64,000 nt of DNA from Solirubrobacteraceae bacterium. GTDB taxonomy: Bacteria; Actinomycetota; Thermoleophilia; Solirubrobacterales; Solirubrobacteraceae. Shown here piece by piece: positions 24,158 through 34,266 of this stretch (position 1 is the first letter of the stretch; every line of letters starts with the position of its first letter). The position numbers were made by a program, and so were the translations under genes. Where the stretch lies: contig JANWIP010000028.1 of assembly GCA_025449845.1 (NCBI GenBank), forward strand, positions 105,040 through 169,039, in the 5' to 3' direction. The notes under the pieces are model-generated. The model saw only the letters and a list, made by a program, of their open reading frames with translations. It was not told the DNA's origin and did no database searches.

Positions 24158-25944
24158 GCCTCACCGGCTGGCTGACGATCGTGTTGTTCGCGGTGATCCT
24201 GACGGCGCTGGCTTTGCCCCTGGGCCGTTACATGGCCAAGGTGTATACGGGCGAGCGGGTTTTCCTGACTCCGCTGTTTGGCTGGCTGGAGCGTTTTCTC
24301 TACAAGGTCCTGCGGGTTGACCCGCAGCGCGAGCAGGACTGGAAGTCTTATGCGAAGAGCCTGCTGATCTTCTCGCTCGCTGGCTGGCTGCTGCTGTATT
24401 TGATCCTGCGCACGCAGAATGCCTTCTATGTACCGCATGCGTTGAACCCGCTGGGCTACCACAGCGCGCCGTGGAACGTTACGTTCAACACCGTCTCGTC
24501 CTTCATGACGAACACCAACTGGCAGTACTACAGCGGCGAGACGACGATGAGCTACCTGAGCCAGATGATCGGCTTGACAGTGCAGAACTGGCTGTCTGCC
24601 GGCATCGGGATCGTGGTTGCCGTGGCCCTGATCCGCGGCATCGTGGGCAGGAGCGGCAAGTCGATCGGCAACTTCTGGCAGGACCTCGTGCGCACGATCC
24701 TCTATGGGCTCGCGCCGCTGTCGGTGCTCACCGCGATCGTGCTCGTCTCCCAGGGTGTGATCCAGAACTTCTCGACCTACCTGACGGCGCACACCCTGAC
24801 GGGGCTGACGCAGTCGATCGCGATGGGTCCCATCGCCTCGCAGGAGGCGATCAAGCTGCTGGGTACCAACGGCGGTGGCTTCCTGAACACCAACTCGGCG
24901 CACCCTTTCGAGAACCCAACCGCGTTCACCAACTTCTTCGAGATGCTACTGGTGCTGGTGATTCCCGCGGCGCTGGTGTTCGCCTACGGGCGCATGACCG
25001 GCAACCGCCGTCAGGGCTATGCGATCTTCGCCACGATGATGGTGATGTTCCTGGGCGCCGTCACGGTGGCCTACATCGCCGAGGCGCACGGCTCGCCGGC
25101 GCAGCACGCCGCAGGTCTGCACACGCATGTGATCGCGGGCTCAGGCGGAGGCAACATGGAAGGCAAGGAGCAGCGCTTCGGCATCGCCGGCTCGGCGCTG
25201 TTTGACGTCGTCACCACCGTCACCTCCTGTGGTGCCGTCAACAGTGCGCTTGAGTCCTTCACTGGCATCGGCGGCGCGGTGCCCTTCGCCAACCTCTCCG
25301 CCAGCGAGGTGATCTTCGGTGGCGTCGGCACGGGGCTTTACTCGATGCTCCTGTATGTGCTGCTGGCGGTGTTCATCGGTGGCTTGATGGTGGGACGCAC
25401 GCCGGAGTGGCTGGGCAAGAAGCTAGAGGCGCGCGAAATAAAGCTGGCCGGCCTGGGCATTCTCATCACGCCTCTGGCAGCCCTGTTCTGCACGGCGCTG
25501 GCTACGGCCAGCAGCGCCGGGCGCAAGTCGATCGCCGAAGTGGCGCTCTCCAAGAGCGGTGGCAACACGCCGCAGGGTTTCTCCGAGACTTTCTATGCCT
25601 ATTTATCCCAGGCCAACAACAACGGCTCGGCCTTCGCGGGCTACACCGGCTTCATCCAGCCGAGCGCCGGCAATGTGGGCTCTCACGGCATCACCTTCGC
25701 CGATCTGCTCGGCGGCTTTGACATGCTCTTCGCGCGCTACGCGCCGATTCTCTTCGCGCTCGCCGTCGCCGGTGCCTTGGCGGGCAAGCGCGTGACGCCC
25801 GCGGGCCTCGGCACGATGCGCACCGACAACCCCACGTTCGTGGTGCTGCTGATCGGCGTGATCGTGCTCGTGGGCGCGCTCACCTTCTTCCCCGCACTGC
25901 TACTGGGCCCGATCGTGCAGGGCCTCACGGGACACCTCTACTGA
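24154..25944 (+). CDS. kdpA: potassium-transporting ATPase subunit A
   Basis: This is a 596-residue K+-selective channel-like subunit of the KdpFABC pump with ten or so transmembrane helices. Selectivity-filter-related repeats are visible: VSSFMTNTNWQYYSGE, LLGTNGGGFLNTNSAHPFENP, VTSCGAVNSALESF and YLSQANNNGSAFAGY. The GTG start at 24154 overlaps kdpF. The length is close to E. coli KdpA (557 residues). It works with KdpB, which powers transport, and KdpC. Confidence 0.97.
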   Translation: MSLTGWLTIVLFAVILTALALPLGRYMAKVYTGERVFLTPLFGWLERFLYKVLRVDPQREQDWKSYAKSLLIFSLAGWLLLYLILRTQNAFYVPHALNPLGYHSAPWNVTFNTVSSFMTNTNWQYYSGETTMSYLSQMIGLTVQNWLSAGIGIVVAVALIRGIVGRSGKSIGNFWQDLVRTILYGLAPLSVLTAIVLVSQGVIQNFSTYLTAHTLTGLTQSIAMGPIASQEAIKLLGTNGGGFLNTNSAHPFENPTAFTNFFEMLLVLVIPAALVFAYGRMTGNRRQGYAIFATMMVMFLGAVTVAYIAEAHGSPAQHAAGLHTHVIAGSGGGNMEGKEQRFGIAGSALFDVVTTVTSCGAVNSALESFTGIGGAVPFANLSASEVIFGGVGTGLYSMLLYVLLAVFIGGLMVGRTPEWLGKKLEAREIKLAGLGILITPLAALFCTALATASSAGRKSIAEVALSKSGGNTPQGFSETFYAYLSQANNNGSAFAGYTGFIQPSAGNVGSHGITFADLLGGFDMLFARYAPILFALAVAGALAGKRVTPAGLGTMRTDNPTFVVLLIGVIVLVGALTFFPALLLGPIVQGLTGHLY

Positions 25945-25946
25945 CA

Positions 25947-26609
25947 ATGCGCCGCGACATCCTCACATCGCTAATCGGCATCGTCGTGTTCACGATCCTG
26001 CTCGGCTTGGTCTATCCGCTCGTCATCACGGGCGTGAGCCAGGTCGCCTTCCCCGGCAACGCCGACGGGCAGAGGGTCTATGTGAAGGGTCAGCTGGTGG
26101 GCTCGAAGCTGATCGGCCAGAACTGGGGGACGCCGGTGCTCGAAAAGAACGGCAAGCCCAAGGAAGTAAAGGGCGTGATCGTCACCGAAGCCGACCCGCG
26201 CTACTTCCAGACGCGTCCCTCGGCCACCGAAGGCGGCGCCTACAACGCGGCTGCCAGCACCTTCTCTAACCGCGGACCCAACAGTACCCGGACCGAGGAA
26301 GCCGATGCCGAAAACATCAAGGCCTATCTCGAACTGGAGCGCCCCTACAACCCCGGGCTGAACGCGGCGAGCGTGCCCGTCGATGCAGTGAACACCTCAG
26401 GCTCGAACCTCGATCCCGAAATATCGGAAGCCAACGCCCACATCCAGGCGCACCGCGTGGCGGCCAAGCGCGGCCTCTCGCTGGCAACGGTGAATGGCCT
26501 GATCGGCAAGTACACCTCCGGGCGTGGCGTGGGCTTCTCCGGTGAACCGGGAGTGAACGTGCTGGAGCTTAACCTGGCGCTCGATCGCCTGGCAGGAGGA
26601 GCGCACTGA
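25947..26609 (+). CDS. kdpC: potassium-transporting ATPase subunit C
   Basis: This is a 220-residue subunit with one N-terminal transmembrane helix (about residues 8-30) and an extracytoplasmic domain. Family motifs are [43 protein letters not shown] and the C-terminal [15 protein letters not shown]. It lies between kdpA and kdpB, not after kdpB as in E. coli. It is 2 nt from kdpA, and its stop overlaps the kdpB start (TGATG). Confidence 0.95.
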   Translation: MRRDILTSLIGIVVFTILLGLVYPLVITGVSQVAFPGNADGQRVYVKGQLVGSKLIGQNWGTPVLEKNGKPKEVKGVIVTEADPRYFQTRPSATEGGAYNAAASTFSNRGPNSTRTEEADAENIKAYLELERPYNPGLNAASVPVDAVNTSGSNLDPEISEANAHIQAHRVAAKRGLSLATVNGLIGKYTSGRGVGFSGEPGVNVLELNLALDRLAGGAH

Positions 26610-28729
26610 TGTCGGCAAGTACCGCAAATACTGAGCGCCAGTCTGAGCGTCAGGCAGTTTCACTCTTCCAGCGCGACATCGTCATGCGCGCGCTGATCGA
26701 CAGCGTCAGAAAGCTTGACCCCCGCGTGCAGATTCACAACCCGGTGATGTTTGTCGTGGAGATCGGCTCGGTGATAACGACAATCACGTGGCTGATCCAG
26801 GCCTTTGGCGGCAAGCCTCTCGGCGGCGGCCATGAGCCCGCCTGGTACACCTTCACGATCGCCATCTGGCTATGGCTGACCGTGGTGTTCGCCAACATGG
26901 CCGAGGCCTTTGCCGAGGGCCGTGGGCGTGCGCAGGCGGACACCTTGCGCAACATGCGCAAGGAGACGGTGGCGAAGATGCGCGATGGCAGCACGAAGGC
27001 CGCCTCGGAGCTCGTCAAGGGTGACATGGTGATCGTCACCGCCGGTGAGCTCATCCCCGGCGATGGCACCGTGACGAAGGGCATCGCCACCGTCGATGAG
27101 TCGGCGATCACTGGTGAGTCAGCACCCGTGATCCGCGAGAGCGGCGGCGACCGCAGCGCCGTGACCGGCGGCACGCGCGTGACCTCTGATGAAATCGTCG
27201 TGGAAATCACGCAGGAGCCAGGTCACTCCTTCCTCGATCGCATGATCGCGCTGGTCGAGGGGGCCGAGCGGCGCAAGACGCCGAATGAGATCGCGCTCAA
27301 CATCCTGCTCGCCGCGCTGACCTTGATCTTCATGATCGTCGTCGCCACCTTGCGGCCTTTCGGGCTGTTTGCCGGCACCTCGATCTCCGAGACCACGCTG
27401 ATCGCGCTGCTCGTCGCGCTTATACCCACGACGATCGGCGCGCTGCTCAGCGCCATCGGCATCGCGGGCATGGACCGCATGGTGCGCCGCAACGTGCTTG
27501 CGCTGAGCGGCCGCGCCGTTGAGGCCTCGGGCGATGTGGACGTGCTGCTGCTGGACAAGACGGGCACGATCACCATCGGCAACCGCCTGGCCAGCGAGTT
27601 CATCCCGATGCCGGGCGTGAGCGAGGCCGAGCTGGCCGAGGCGGCGCAGCTGTCCTCACTCGCGGACGAGACCCCGGAGGGCCGCTCGATTGTGGTGCTG
27701 GCCAAGCGGTACGGCATCCGCGCCCCTTGGGGCCCCGGCGAGCACGATCTGCGCAACACGGAGGCGCAGTTCGTCCCATTTTCCGCGCAGACACGGATGA
27801 GTGGCGTGGATTATCAGGGCCAGCAGCTGCGCAAGGGCGCCGGCGACTCGATCGTGGGGTTCATCGAGGGGGAGGGCGGTCAGGCGCCGCCGGAGCTGCG
27901 GGGGCAGCTGGATCGCATCGGCCGCGAGGGTGGCACCCCGCTGGCGGTGGCGCGCGACAGCCAGGTATTGGGTGTGATTTATCTGAAGGACACGATCAAG
28001 GAGGGCATGAAGGTTCGCTTCGATCACCTGCGCGCGATGGGGATCAAGACGGTGATGGTCACCGGCGATAACCGTTTGACGGCGGCGAAGATCGCGGAGG
28101 AGTCGGGAGTCGATGACTTCCTCGCGGAAGCCACGCCCGAGGCGAAGCTGGCGCTGATCAAGGAGCAGCAGGAGGGTGGGCGCTTGGTGGCGATGACGGG
28201 CGACGGCACCAACGACGCTCCTGCGCTGGCGCAGGCGGATGTGGGAGTAGCCATGAACACGGGTACGCAGGCGGCGCGCGAGGCGGGGAATATGGTCGAC
28301 CTCGACAGCAATCCCACGAAGCTGATCGAGATCGTGGAGGTGGGCAAGCAGCTGTTGATCACGCGCGGCGCGCTGACGACGTTCTCGATCGCCAACGACG
28401 TGGCCAAGTACTTCGCGATCCTGCCGGCGGTTTTCATTGCCACCTATGCGACAGGCGTTGGTCCCCACCCCGCCCAGGGCCCGCTGCATGTGCTGAACAT
28501 CATGAACCTGGGCACGCCGCAGTCGGCGATCGTCTCGGCGATCATCTTCAACGCGCTGGTGATCCCACTGCTGATCCCCCTAGCGCTGCGCGGGGTGCGC
28601 TATCGGCCGATCGGCGCCAGCGCGCTGCTGCGGCGCAACCTGCTGATCTATGGCCTGGGGGGCATCGTGGCGCCGTTTATCGGCATCAAGCTGATCGACC
28701 TGATCATCCATAACGTGCTGGGGGCCTGA
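26609..28729 (+). CDS. kdpB: potassium-transporting P-type ATPase subunit B
   Basis: This is a 706-residue catalytic P-type ATPase subunit. The phosphorylated Asp is in [13 protein letters not shown] (about residue 316). The actuator motif is [13 protein letters not shown], and the hinge region contains [14 protein letters not shown] and [21 protein letters not shown]. Membrane helices flank these domains, and the last is near residue 690. It hydrolyses ATP to drive K+ uptake through KdpA. The start overlaps kdpC by one base. The length matches E. coli KdpB (682 residues). Confidence 0.98.
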   Translation: MSASTANTERQSERQAVSLFQRDIVMRALIDSVRKLDPRVQIHNPVMFVVEIGSVITTITWLIQAFGGKPLGGGHEPAWYTFTIAIWLWLTVVFANMAEAFAEGRGRAQADTLRNMRKETVAKMRDGSTKAASELVKGDMVIVTAGELIPGDGTVTKGIATVDESAITGESAPVIRESGGDRSAVTGGTRVTSDEIVVEITQEPGHSFLDRMIALVEGAERRKTPNEIALNILLAALTLIFMIVVATLRPFGLFAGTSISETTLIALLVALIPTTIGALLSAIGIAGMDRMVRRNVLALSGRAVEASGDVDVLLLDKTGTITIGNRLASEFIPMPGVSEAELAEAAQLSSLADETPEGRSIVVLAKRYGIRAPWGPGEHDLRNTEAQFVPFSAQTRMSGVDYQGQQLRKGAGDSIVGFIEGEGGQAPPELRGQLDRIGREGGTPLAVARDSQVLGVIYLKDTIKEGMKVRFDHLRAMGIKTVMVTGDNRLTAAKIAEESGVDDFLAEATPEAKLALIKEQQEGGRLVAMTGDGTNDAPALAQADVGVAMNTGTQAAREAGNMVDLDSNPTKLIEIVEVGKQLLITRGALTTFSIANDVAKYFAILPAVFIATYATGVGPHPAQGPLHVLNIMNLGTPQSAIVSAIIFNALVIPLLIPLALRGVRYRPIGASALLRRNLLIYGLGGIVAPFIGIKLIDLIIHNVLGA

Positions 28730-28765
28730 GCTCCGCCCTGAGCGTGGGTGAAGGACAATGCCTGT

Positions 28766-29929
28766 ATGTCCTCCCAACATGGCCGCCTCAAGGTGTTCAT
28801 AGGGATGGCGGCGGGCGTCGGCAAGACCTACCGGATGCTGCAGGAGGGCCAGGCCGAAGCCGAGGCCGGGCGGGATGTGGTGGTGGGCTATCTGGAGCCC
28901 CACGGAAGGGTCGAGACGGAGAGCCTGGCGGCGGGCCTTGAGGTCTTGCCCCGGCGGCGCACGCACTACCGCGAGACGCCGCTTGAAGAGATGAACCTGG
29001 CGGCGATCTTGGCGCGCGCACCGGAGTTGTGCCTGATCGACGAGCTGGCGCACACCAACGCACCGGGCATGGAGCACGAGAAGCGCTACGAGGATGTGCG
29101 GGAGGTGCTGGAGGCCGGCATCGATGTGTTCTCAACGGTCAACGTGCAGCACCTGGAGAGTCTCAACGATCAGGTGACACAGTTGACGGGCACGCGCGTA
29201 CGCGAGACGATCCCCGATGCGGTGCTCTCAGCGGCAGATGAGGTGGTGCTGATCGATGTCACCCCGGAGGCGTTGATCGCGAGGTTGCGGGCGGGCAAGG
29301 TCTACCCCTCCGAGCGGGTGCCCGCGGCGCTGAACAACTTCTTCAAAGTCGAGAACCTCTCCGCGCTGCGTGAGACGGCGCTGCGGCAGGTGGCCGAGGG
29401 GGTGGAGGTCAAACGCCTGGCGCCCCCGCCGACGGTGGCGAGCAGCCGGCGTGAAGACAGGCTCGTCAAGGCAGCCGCGCCGCAGGCAATATCAGAGCGG
29501 CTGCTGGCGCTTGTGACGCTCTCCCCGCGCGCGCAGCGGGTCGTGCGCCGCGCGTGGCGCTCGGCCCAGCGGCTAGGGGCAGAGCTGGACCTGCTGACCG
29601 TGCGCACCCCCGGCCGCGCCGGCGGACAGACGAGCTCAGAGGAGCGCGAACAGCTGGAGGCGCTGCGCCGCCTGGCCTCAATCCTGGGCGCGCAGCTGCT
29701 GGTGGAGGAGGGCGACGACGTGGCCGAGGTGGCGATCCGCGTGGCGCGCGAGCGAGGCAGCACCTACGTGCTGATGGGCGCACCCAAGCCGCGCAACGCC
29801 TGGCGGCGTCTGACCCAGCCGGCGCTGCCCTTCCGCTTGCTGCGCGGCCTGCCGGGTGTGGACCTGCGCATCGTTGCGGATCGCACGCTGCGCGAGGAGC
29901 CGCCGGCGCCTGAGGAGCCACTGCTGTGA
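28766..29929 (+). CDS. kdpD: KdpD N-terminal sensor half (KdpD domain + USP domain)
   Basis: This is a 387-residue soluble protein equal to the cytoplasmic N-terminal half of KdpD. Residues 5-215 form the KdpD sensor domain with the P-loop GMAAGVGKTYRML, then the segments VVVGYLEPHGR, LIDELAHTNAPG and FSTVNVQHLESLND. Residues 245-375 are a universal-stress-protein domain. There are no transmembrane or kinase domains. ATG at 28766 is preferred because AAGGA lies about 10 nt upstream; a GTG at 28748 is possible. It must act on the separate kinase at 21724-23151 if the pair reconstitutes KdpD. Confidence 0.88.
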   Translation: MSSQHGRLKVFIGMAAGVGKTYRMLQEGQAEAEAGRDVVVGYLEPHGRVETESLAAGLEVLPRRRTHYRETPLEEMNLAAILARAPELCLIDELAHTNAPGMEHEKRYEDVREVLEAGIDVFSTVNVQHLESLNDQVTQLTGTRVRETIPDAVLSAADEVVLIDVTPEALIARLRAGKVYPSERVPAALNNFFKVENLSALRETALRQVAEGVEVKRLAPPPTVASSRREDRLVKAAAPQAISERLLALVTLSPRAQRVVRRAWRSAQRLGAELDLLTVRTPGRAGGQTSSEEREQLEALRRLASILGAQLLVEEGDDVAEVAIRVARERGSTYVLMGAPKPRNAWRRLTQPALPFRLLRGLPGVDLRIVADRTLREEPPAPEEPLL

Positions 29930-30459
29930 TCGCCGCCGTGGTGGCGCTGCTCGTGGGCCTGGCGCTGGGCGCCCTGGCTGCCCTGGAGTTCGAGCGCCGC
30001 CGCCGCGGCCGCGCGCTGAGCCGCCGCGCGCCGGTACACCGCATCGCGTTCCCCTTCACCGGCGAAGGCCTATCCGAGCCGGCGCTGGTGGCGGCATTGC
30101 GCCTGGCGCGCGCGGAGGGAGCGACGCTGATGCCGGTCTACCTGGCGCTCGTGCCGCTGCGGCTGTCCGTCGAGGTCCCGCTGCCTGTGGAGGCCGCACA
30201 GGCGCTGCCGCTGCTGGAAGCGATCGAGCAGCGCGCCCTACGGGCGCACGTGCCGGTGGACTCGCGCATCGAGCGGGGCCGCACGGTGCGCCACGCGATG
30301 CGCGAAATGATGGAGCACGAGCACTTTGAGCGAATGGTGGTGGCCGCGGGCGCCAACGGGCTGGGCGATGGCTTCAGCGCGGAAGATGTGGCCTGGCTGG
30401 TTGAGCACGCGCCTGGTGAGTTGATTGCACTGCGACCGGCGCAACCAACGACCCCTTAG
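29926..30459 (+). CDS. membrane-anchored USP-like protein at the end of the kdp locus
   Basis: This is a 177-residue protein with one N-terminal hydrophobic helix (about residues 2-20), a run of Arg, then a universal-stress-protein-like alpha/beta domain (HRIAFPFTGEGLSEPALVAALRLARAEGATLMPVYL through MVVAAGANGLG). The start GTG at 29926 overlaps the kdpD stop (GTGA), so it is translationally linked to the KdpD half. It might anchor or modulate that protein; function is inferred only from position. Confidence 0.7.
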   Translation: MIAAVVALLVGLALGALAALEFERRRRGRALSRRAPVHRIAFPFTGEGLSEPALVAALRLARAEGATLMPVYLALVPLRLSVEVPLPVEAAQALPLLEAIEQRALRAHVPVDSRIERGRTVRHAMREMMEHEHFERMVVAAGANGLGDGFSAEDVAWLVEHAPGELIALRPAQPTTP

Positions 30460-30473
30460 ACTGTTCAAAGGAC

Positions 30474-31556
30474 ATGGCTGTAAGTGCTCCCTTTCATCCT
30501 CGCCCGTCCGGCGGCTCAGGTGCTCGACGTGCGGTCGCGGCTCTGCTGCTGTGCGGGTTGCTCGCTGTTGTGGGCCTCGTCGGTCAGGCGCAGGCCAGCC
30601 ATAGCACCGCGCCGAGCGCAGCAATCCACGGCGTCGCGCCGCACGGCACCGCGCCGAGAGCTCACGCCGCGAGCATCTTCCTGACGGGCATCGGCGACGA
30701 GCAGTCGCAGATGTTCAGCGACCCCGACTGGCAGCGCCTGCACACGAAGATCACTCGCTACATCGCTCCCTACGACGCCGCCGTGCGTCCCTACTCGCTC
30801 TCGCAAGCGTCGGCCTGGATCCACGCTGCGGAAGCCCAGCACCAGCGTGTGCTGGTGGCCTTCTACCACTCCGAGTACACCCCCTTGAAAATGCCGAGCG
30901 TGGCTTCCTACCAGCGCGACGTGCAGCGCTTTATCAGGTTGTTCCCCCACGTGCGCGACTACCAGGCCTACAACGAGGCCAATCGCGGCAGCATCCGTGG
31001 CGTGCTCACCAGCCCGAGCGCCTCATTGGCGGCGCAGTACTACACGTCGCTGCGCCATGTCTGCCATGGCTGCACGGTCGTGGGCCTCGACGTGCTGGAC
31101 GCGCAGAGCATCAGCCCGACCCTCAACTACATCGCCGAATTCAAGCACGAGGTCGCGCATCTGCACGCCACGATGCCGAGCGTCTGGGGCCTGCACAACT
31201 ACTCCGATACCAACCGCCGCTCCAGCAGCCGCACCCGCGCGGTGCTCGCAGCGGTGCCCGGCCAGGTATGGCTGACCGAGACCGGCGGCATCGTCAAGTT
31301 CGGCGGTGCCTTCCCCAACCTCCACGGCTCCGGCCTACGCCGCGCGGCCAGCTCGCTGTCCTTCATGTTCAGCCTCGCCGGCTCAAGCTCCCGCATTACG
31401 CGCCTCTACATCTATGACTGGTCTGGCGGCACTGCTGCTACCCGCTTTGATGCCGGTCTCACCGACGTCCACCACGTCCCGCGTCCGGGCTACGTCACCG
31501 TCTGCCGCAAACTGCATGCCACTGGCTGTGGCGTCGTGCGGATCTCAAGCCACTAG
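30474..31556 (+). CDS. secreted glycoside-hydrolase-like (TIM-barrel) protein
   Basis: This is a 360-residue exported protein. The signal peptide covers about residues 18-45 (VAALLLCGLLAVVGLVGQAQA). The mature part resembles clan-A glycoside hydrolases: YQAYNEANRG would carry the acid/base Glu, and VWLTETGGIVKFGG the nucleophile Glu, separated by about 110 residues as usual. Also visible are VWGLHNYSDTN and LYIYDWSGG. Substrate unknown. It lies 14 nt after the USP-like gene but is unrelated to K+ uptake. Unusually, a Ser/His/Ala-rich stretch follows the signal peptide. Confidence 0.65.
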   Translation: MAVSAPFHPRPSGGSGARRAVAALLLCGLLAVVGLVGQAQASHSTAPSAAIHGVAPHGTAPRAHAASIFLTGIGDEQSQMFSDPDWQRLHTKITRYIAPYDAAVRPYSLSQASAWIHAAEAQHQRVLVAFYHSEYTPLKMPSVASYQRDVQRFIRLFPHVRDYQAYNEANRGSIRGVLTSPSASLAAQYYTSLRHVCHGCTVVGLDVLDAQSISPTLNYIAEFKHEVAHLHATMPSVWGLHNYSDTNRRSSSRTRAVLAAVPGQVWLTETGGIVKFGGAFPNLHGSGLRRAASSLSFMFSLAGSSSRITRLYIYDWSGGTAATRFDAGLTDVHHVPRPGYVTVCRKLHATGCGVVRISSH

Positions 31557-31737
31557 CCAGCGCCGCTCCGCGGGGAGCAAGGAGCAGGCGGCGCCCTGCG
31601 GAGCAAGCAGGTCAGAGAGTCGGAAACACTGTTGCCTTCGTATGGCAGGCCACGGGATACGTCGCCGACGCATGATTTGACGCGCGCCGAGTGCGTGCAT
31701 GATTATGCGACGCCTCCCGCGAAAGGAGATGGATCAG

Positions 31738-32640
31738 ATGCGGATGTTGTTCAAAGCCAGGGCTCTGGCGCCGGCGTTGACGGGCGTGACCAGTGCGGTC
31801 ATCGCGCTCGCTCTCTTGGTGGCACCAGCGGCAACTGGATTCCAGTCAAGCTCGACCAAAGCGACGGGTCTCGCTCACAGCGGAGTATTCGTCCTCCAGG
31901 GCGGGGGTTCCACAATCGAATGCACAAGCACTGAAGGCACGTGGGGGATCCTGAACGGAACGAAAGAAGCAACCGAAGGCCCACAATTGAAACTGAACAT
32001 CACGAAATGGAACGGCTGCATAATGAAAACCAGCGTTGTCAAAGCGGTCGTTCCCGTTATCAAAGCGTGTGTCCTTGGCTTTGAAGAAAACGGCTTAGAA
32101 GCCAGTGCGACCATCGTCACCACGTGTACGGCTGAAGTAAAAGTAATCATACCCTGCGTCTTATCGATACCAGCGCAACAGGCGGGCCTCAAGACGAACC
32201 TGTTGACGTATGAAGGCAAAAGTCTGCAAATCAAAGCTGAAGACGCAGGAATCGTCACCAAACCCAAAGAATGTCTTGGCGTCAGCGAAACCACCAACGC
32301 GAAAGCAAAAGCGACCTTCACGGCCGAAGGGATGTCACAGCCTCCAACTATTGTTGCTGTTAATCATACTTTGATAAAGACGACTGGGCTGGCGACATGG
32401 ACGGAAGCATTGATCTATAAAGTGGTAGCTGGAAAATGGACTCCTGGGACGCCTAAAGAGAATGTATCGGTTGGTAAAGAAAGCTGGCTAGCCGTGACAA
32501 ACGGCTGCACTCAGGCCGGCGGATATATTGCACCGGAAAAATGTGAAGTGGAACTCAAATTCTCTGAACCGGCATTCAATCCGTTCCGGGCGCTGCTCGA
32601 ATTTACGCCGGCCCCAAGGGTGACGATAGAATCGAATTGA
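31738..32640 (+). CDS. low-GC secreted protein of unknown function
   Basis: This is a 300-residue exported protein. The N-terminal signal is about residues 8-35. The mature region has regularly placed cysteines (IECTSTEGTW, NGCIMK, IKACVLG, TTCTAEVK, IIPCVLS, KECLG, NGCTQ, EKCEV), suggesting disulfide-bonded beta domains. ATG at 31738 has AGGAG 9 nt upstream, better than ATG 31699 or 31729. Base composition is unlike its neighbours: for example 26 of 60 bases are G or C in 31981-32040. This suggests recent acquisition or special expression. I recognise no family with confidence. Confidence 0.72.
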   Translation: MRMLFKARALAPALTGVTSAVIALALLVAPAATGFQSSSTKATGLAHSGVFVLQGGGSTIECTSTEGTWGILNGTKEATEGPQLKLNITKWNGCIMKTSVVKAVVPVIKACVLGFEENGLEASATIVTTCTAEVKVIIPCVLSIPAQQAGLKTNLLTYEGKSLQIKAEDAGIVTKPKECLGVSETTNAKAKATFTAEGMSQPPTIVAVNHTLIKTTGLATWTEALIYKVVAGKWTPGTPKENVSVGKESWLAVTNGCTQAGGYIAPEKCEVELKFSEPAFNPFRALLEFTPAPRVTIESN

Positions 32641-32652
32641 CGAGATTGTTGT

Positions 32653-34266
32653 CTAGTGGCTGCGTCCCCGTAACGACCGGGGGCGCAGTGCTGTCATGGA
32701 GCCGGCCGCAAGCGCAATCAATCCCACTGCGAACGCTAGCGGCGCCAGCGTCTTCAACGGGTAGTCGCCGAACCCCTTGTGCAGCGCGGTGTGGTCCCCG
32801 GCGCCGACGATGCTGAGCAGGCCGCGATGGTCAATGCCGAGCACCGTGGGGGCAAGGGCCGCGAACAGCGCCCAGCCCGTGAGCAGCGCGAGGGCCACGA
32901 GCACAGAGTTGCGGGTGAAGTTCAGGCGCGGAGTCGCCAACGCTGCCAGCACAACCGCGCCGCCGGCGGCCAGGAAGAAAGGCCAGATGCCGCCCCAGCC
33001 GCGGCCGAGGCCGATGGCCGTGGCGATCGTGGGCTGGAAGAAGCCCTGGCGCAGGTAGCGGGCCCAGATGACGACCTCGGTCTCATAGCCCGTGAGGGGG
33101 TGGGTGATCGTCGCGATGATGGTGGTGGTGAGGGAGACGGCGGCGAGGGCGATGGTGGGGGCGGGCCAGCGCTTGTAGGCGATGCCGAGGGGAACGGCGA
33201 GGAAGGGGAGCATCGTTGTCAGGAAGCGGGGGCCCATGAAGCCGCCTCCGAAGGGCAGGTAGTAGCCAGAGTTGTAGCCGACGTAGCAGAGGCAGATGCC
33301 GCCGATCGTCAATGCCTCGGCGCGCTTGCCGCGGTTGTAGAGCACGATGGTGCCTAGTGCGCCCAGCGCCAATACCGGAGAGAGGGTCAGTAGGCCACGA
33401 CTGTCGAAGAGCAGCGTGGCGAGCACCTTGAGGCTGGGCGCGCCGATCCCGAAGAAGCCCTGCTGCTGGCGGGGGATGCTGGAGTAGGCCAGGTGGGTCC
33501 AGGAGTGGAAGGCGTAGTGGTTGTAGAGCAGCAGGGGGATGATGCCCACGAGGCCGCCCGCTATGTAGGCGCCGGCGCGGGTGGTGATGCCGAGAGGGTT
33601 CAGGGCGTCGCGGCGCGAGAGCAGATACAGGCCCAGCACGGCCCCGACGAAGAACAAGGGGTACTCGGAAGCCACCGCATAGCCCATCGCCAGGCCCGCG
33701 CCTGCCAAGAGCCACAGGTTGACGGGGCCATCGCGCTCCTTGAGCATCAACGTGAAGGCGAGAAAGCCGAGGAAGGCGGCGAAGACGTGGGAGAACAGGA
33801 GCGTGGAGAGCGGCAGGACCAGCGTGCCCAGGCCGAGCGTGACGGCGGCCGCGGCGCCGTACCCTGGCTCGAAGCGGTCGGCCACGCGCCATACGAGCAG
33901 CAGCAACAGCAGCCCCGGCAGGACGTTTGCCCACAGCCCGATCATCCAGATCAGCTCATCTTCGCCGCGCTGCGCCTGCATGCTGCGCGCCACCTGCTTG
34001 GCGTCGAAGGCGTTCAATGTGTCGTAGAAAGGCAGCGCGAACAGCGCCAGTCCCGGCGCGCGCGCGGAGTAGAAATGGCCCTTATAGAAAGCCTTGTCGC
34101 CCGTGTTTTCCTGGTACTGGTCGATCGTCGTGCTGTCCTGGTTCAACGCGCGGATCAGGTCGTAGTGGGAGGTCTGGTTCCAGGAGAAGCTCTGGATGAG
34201 TGTGGCGTAGGCCACACCAACGAGCAGGACTGCCCCAAGGGCGAGACGCTTCTTAGTCACCTTCAT
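32653..34266 (-). CDS. polytopic membrane protein, GT-C glycosyltransferase-like
   Basis: This is a 537-residue protein with about 12 transmembrane helices. A large first extracytoplasmic loop (about residues 28-95) contains SHYDLIRALNQDS and SARAPGLALFALPFYD, in the position of the catalytic loop of ArnT/PMT/GT-C enzymes that use lipid-linked sugars. Other recognisable segments are LLYNHYAFHSWTHLAYSS and GGGFMGPRFL. The ATG start at 34266 overlaps the stop of the upstream membrane gene as ATGA, so the two form one unit. Donor and acceptor are unknown. Confidence 0.6.
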   Translation of the reverse strand: MKVTKKRLALGAVLLVGVAYATLIQSFSWNQTSHYDLIRALNQDSTTIDQYQENTGDKAFYKGHFYSARAPGLALFALPFYDTLNAFDAKQVARSMQAQRGEDELIWMIGLWANVLPGLLLLLLVWRVADRFEPGYGAAAAVTLGLGTLVLPLSTLLFSHVFAAFLGFLAFTLMLKERDGPVNLWLLAGAGLAMGYAVASEYPLFFVGAVLGLYLLSRRDALNPLGITTRAGAYIAGGLVGIIPLLLYNHYAFHSWTHLAYSSIPRQQQGFFGIGAPSLKVLATLLFDSRGLLTLSPVLALGALGTIVLYNRGKRAEALTIGGICLCYVGYNSGYYLPFGGGFMGPRFLTTMLPFLAVPLGIAYKRWPAPTIALAAVSLTTTIIATITHPLTGYETEVVIWARYLRQGFFQPTIATAIGLGRGWGGIWPFFLAAGGAVVLAALATPRLNFTRNSVLVALALLTGWALFAALAPTVLGIDHRGLLSIVGAGDHTALHKGFGDYPLKTLAPLAFAVGLIALAAGSMTALRPRSLRGRSH

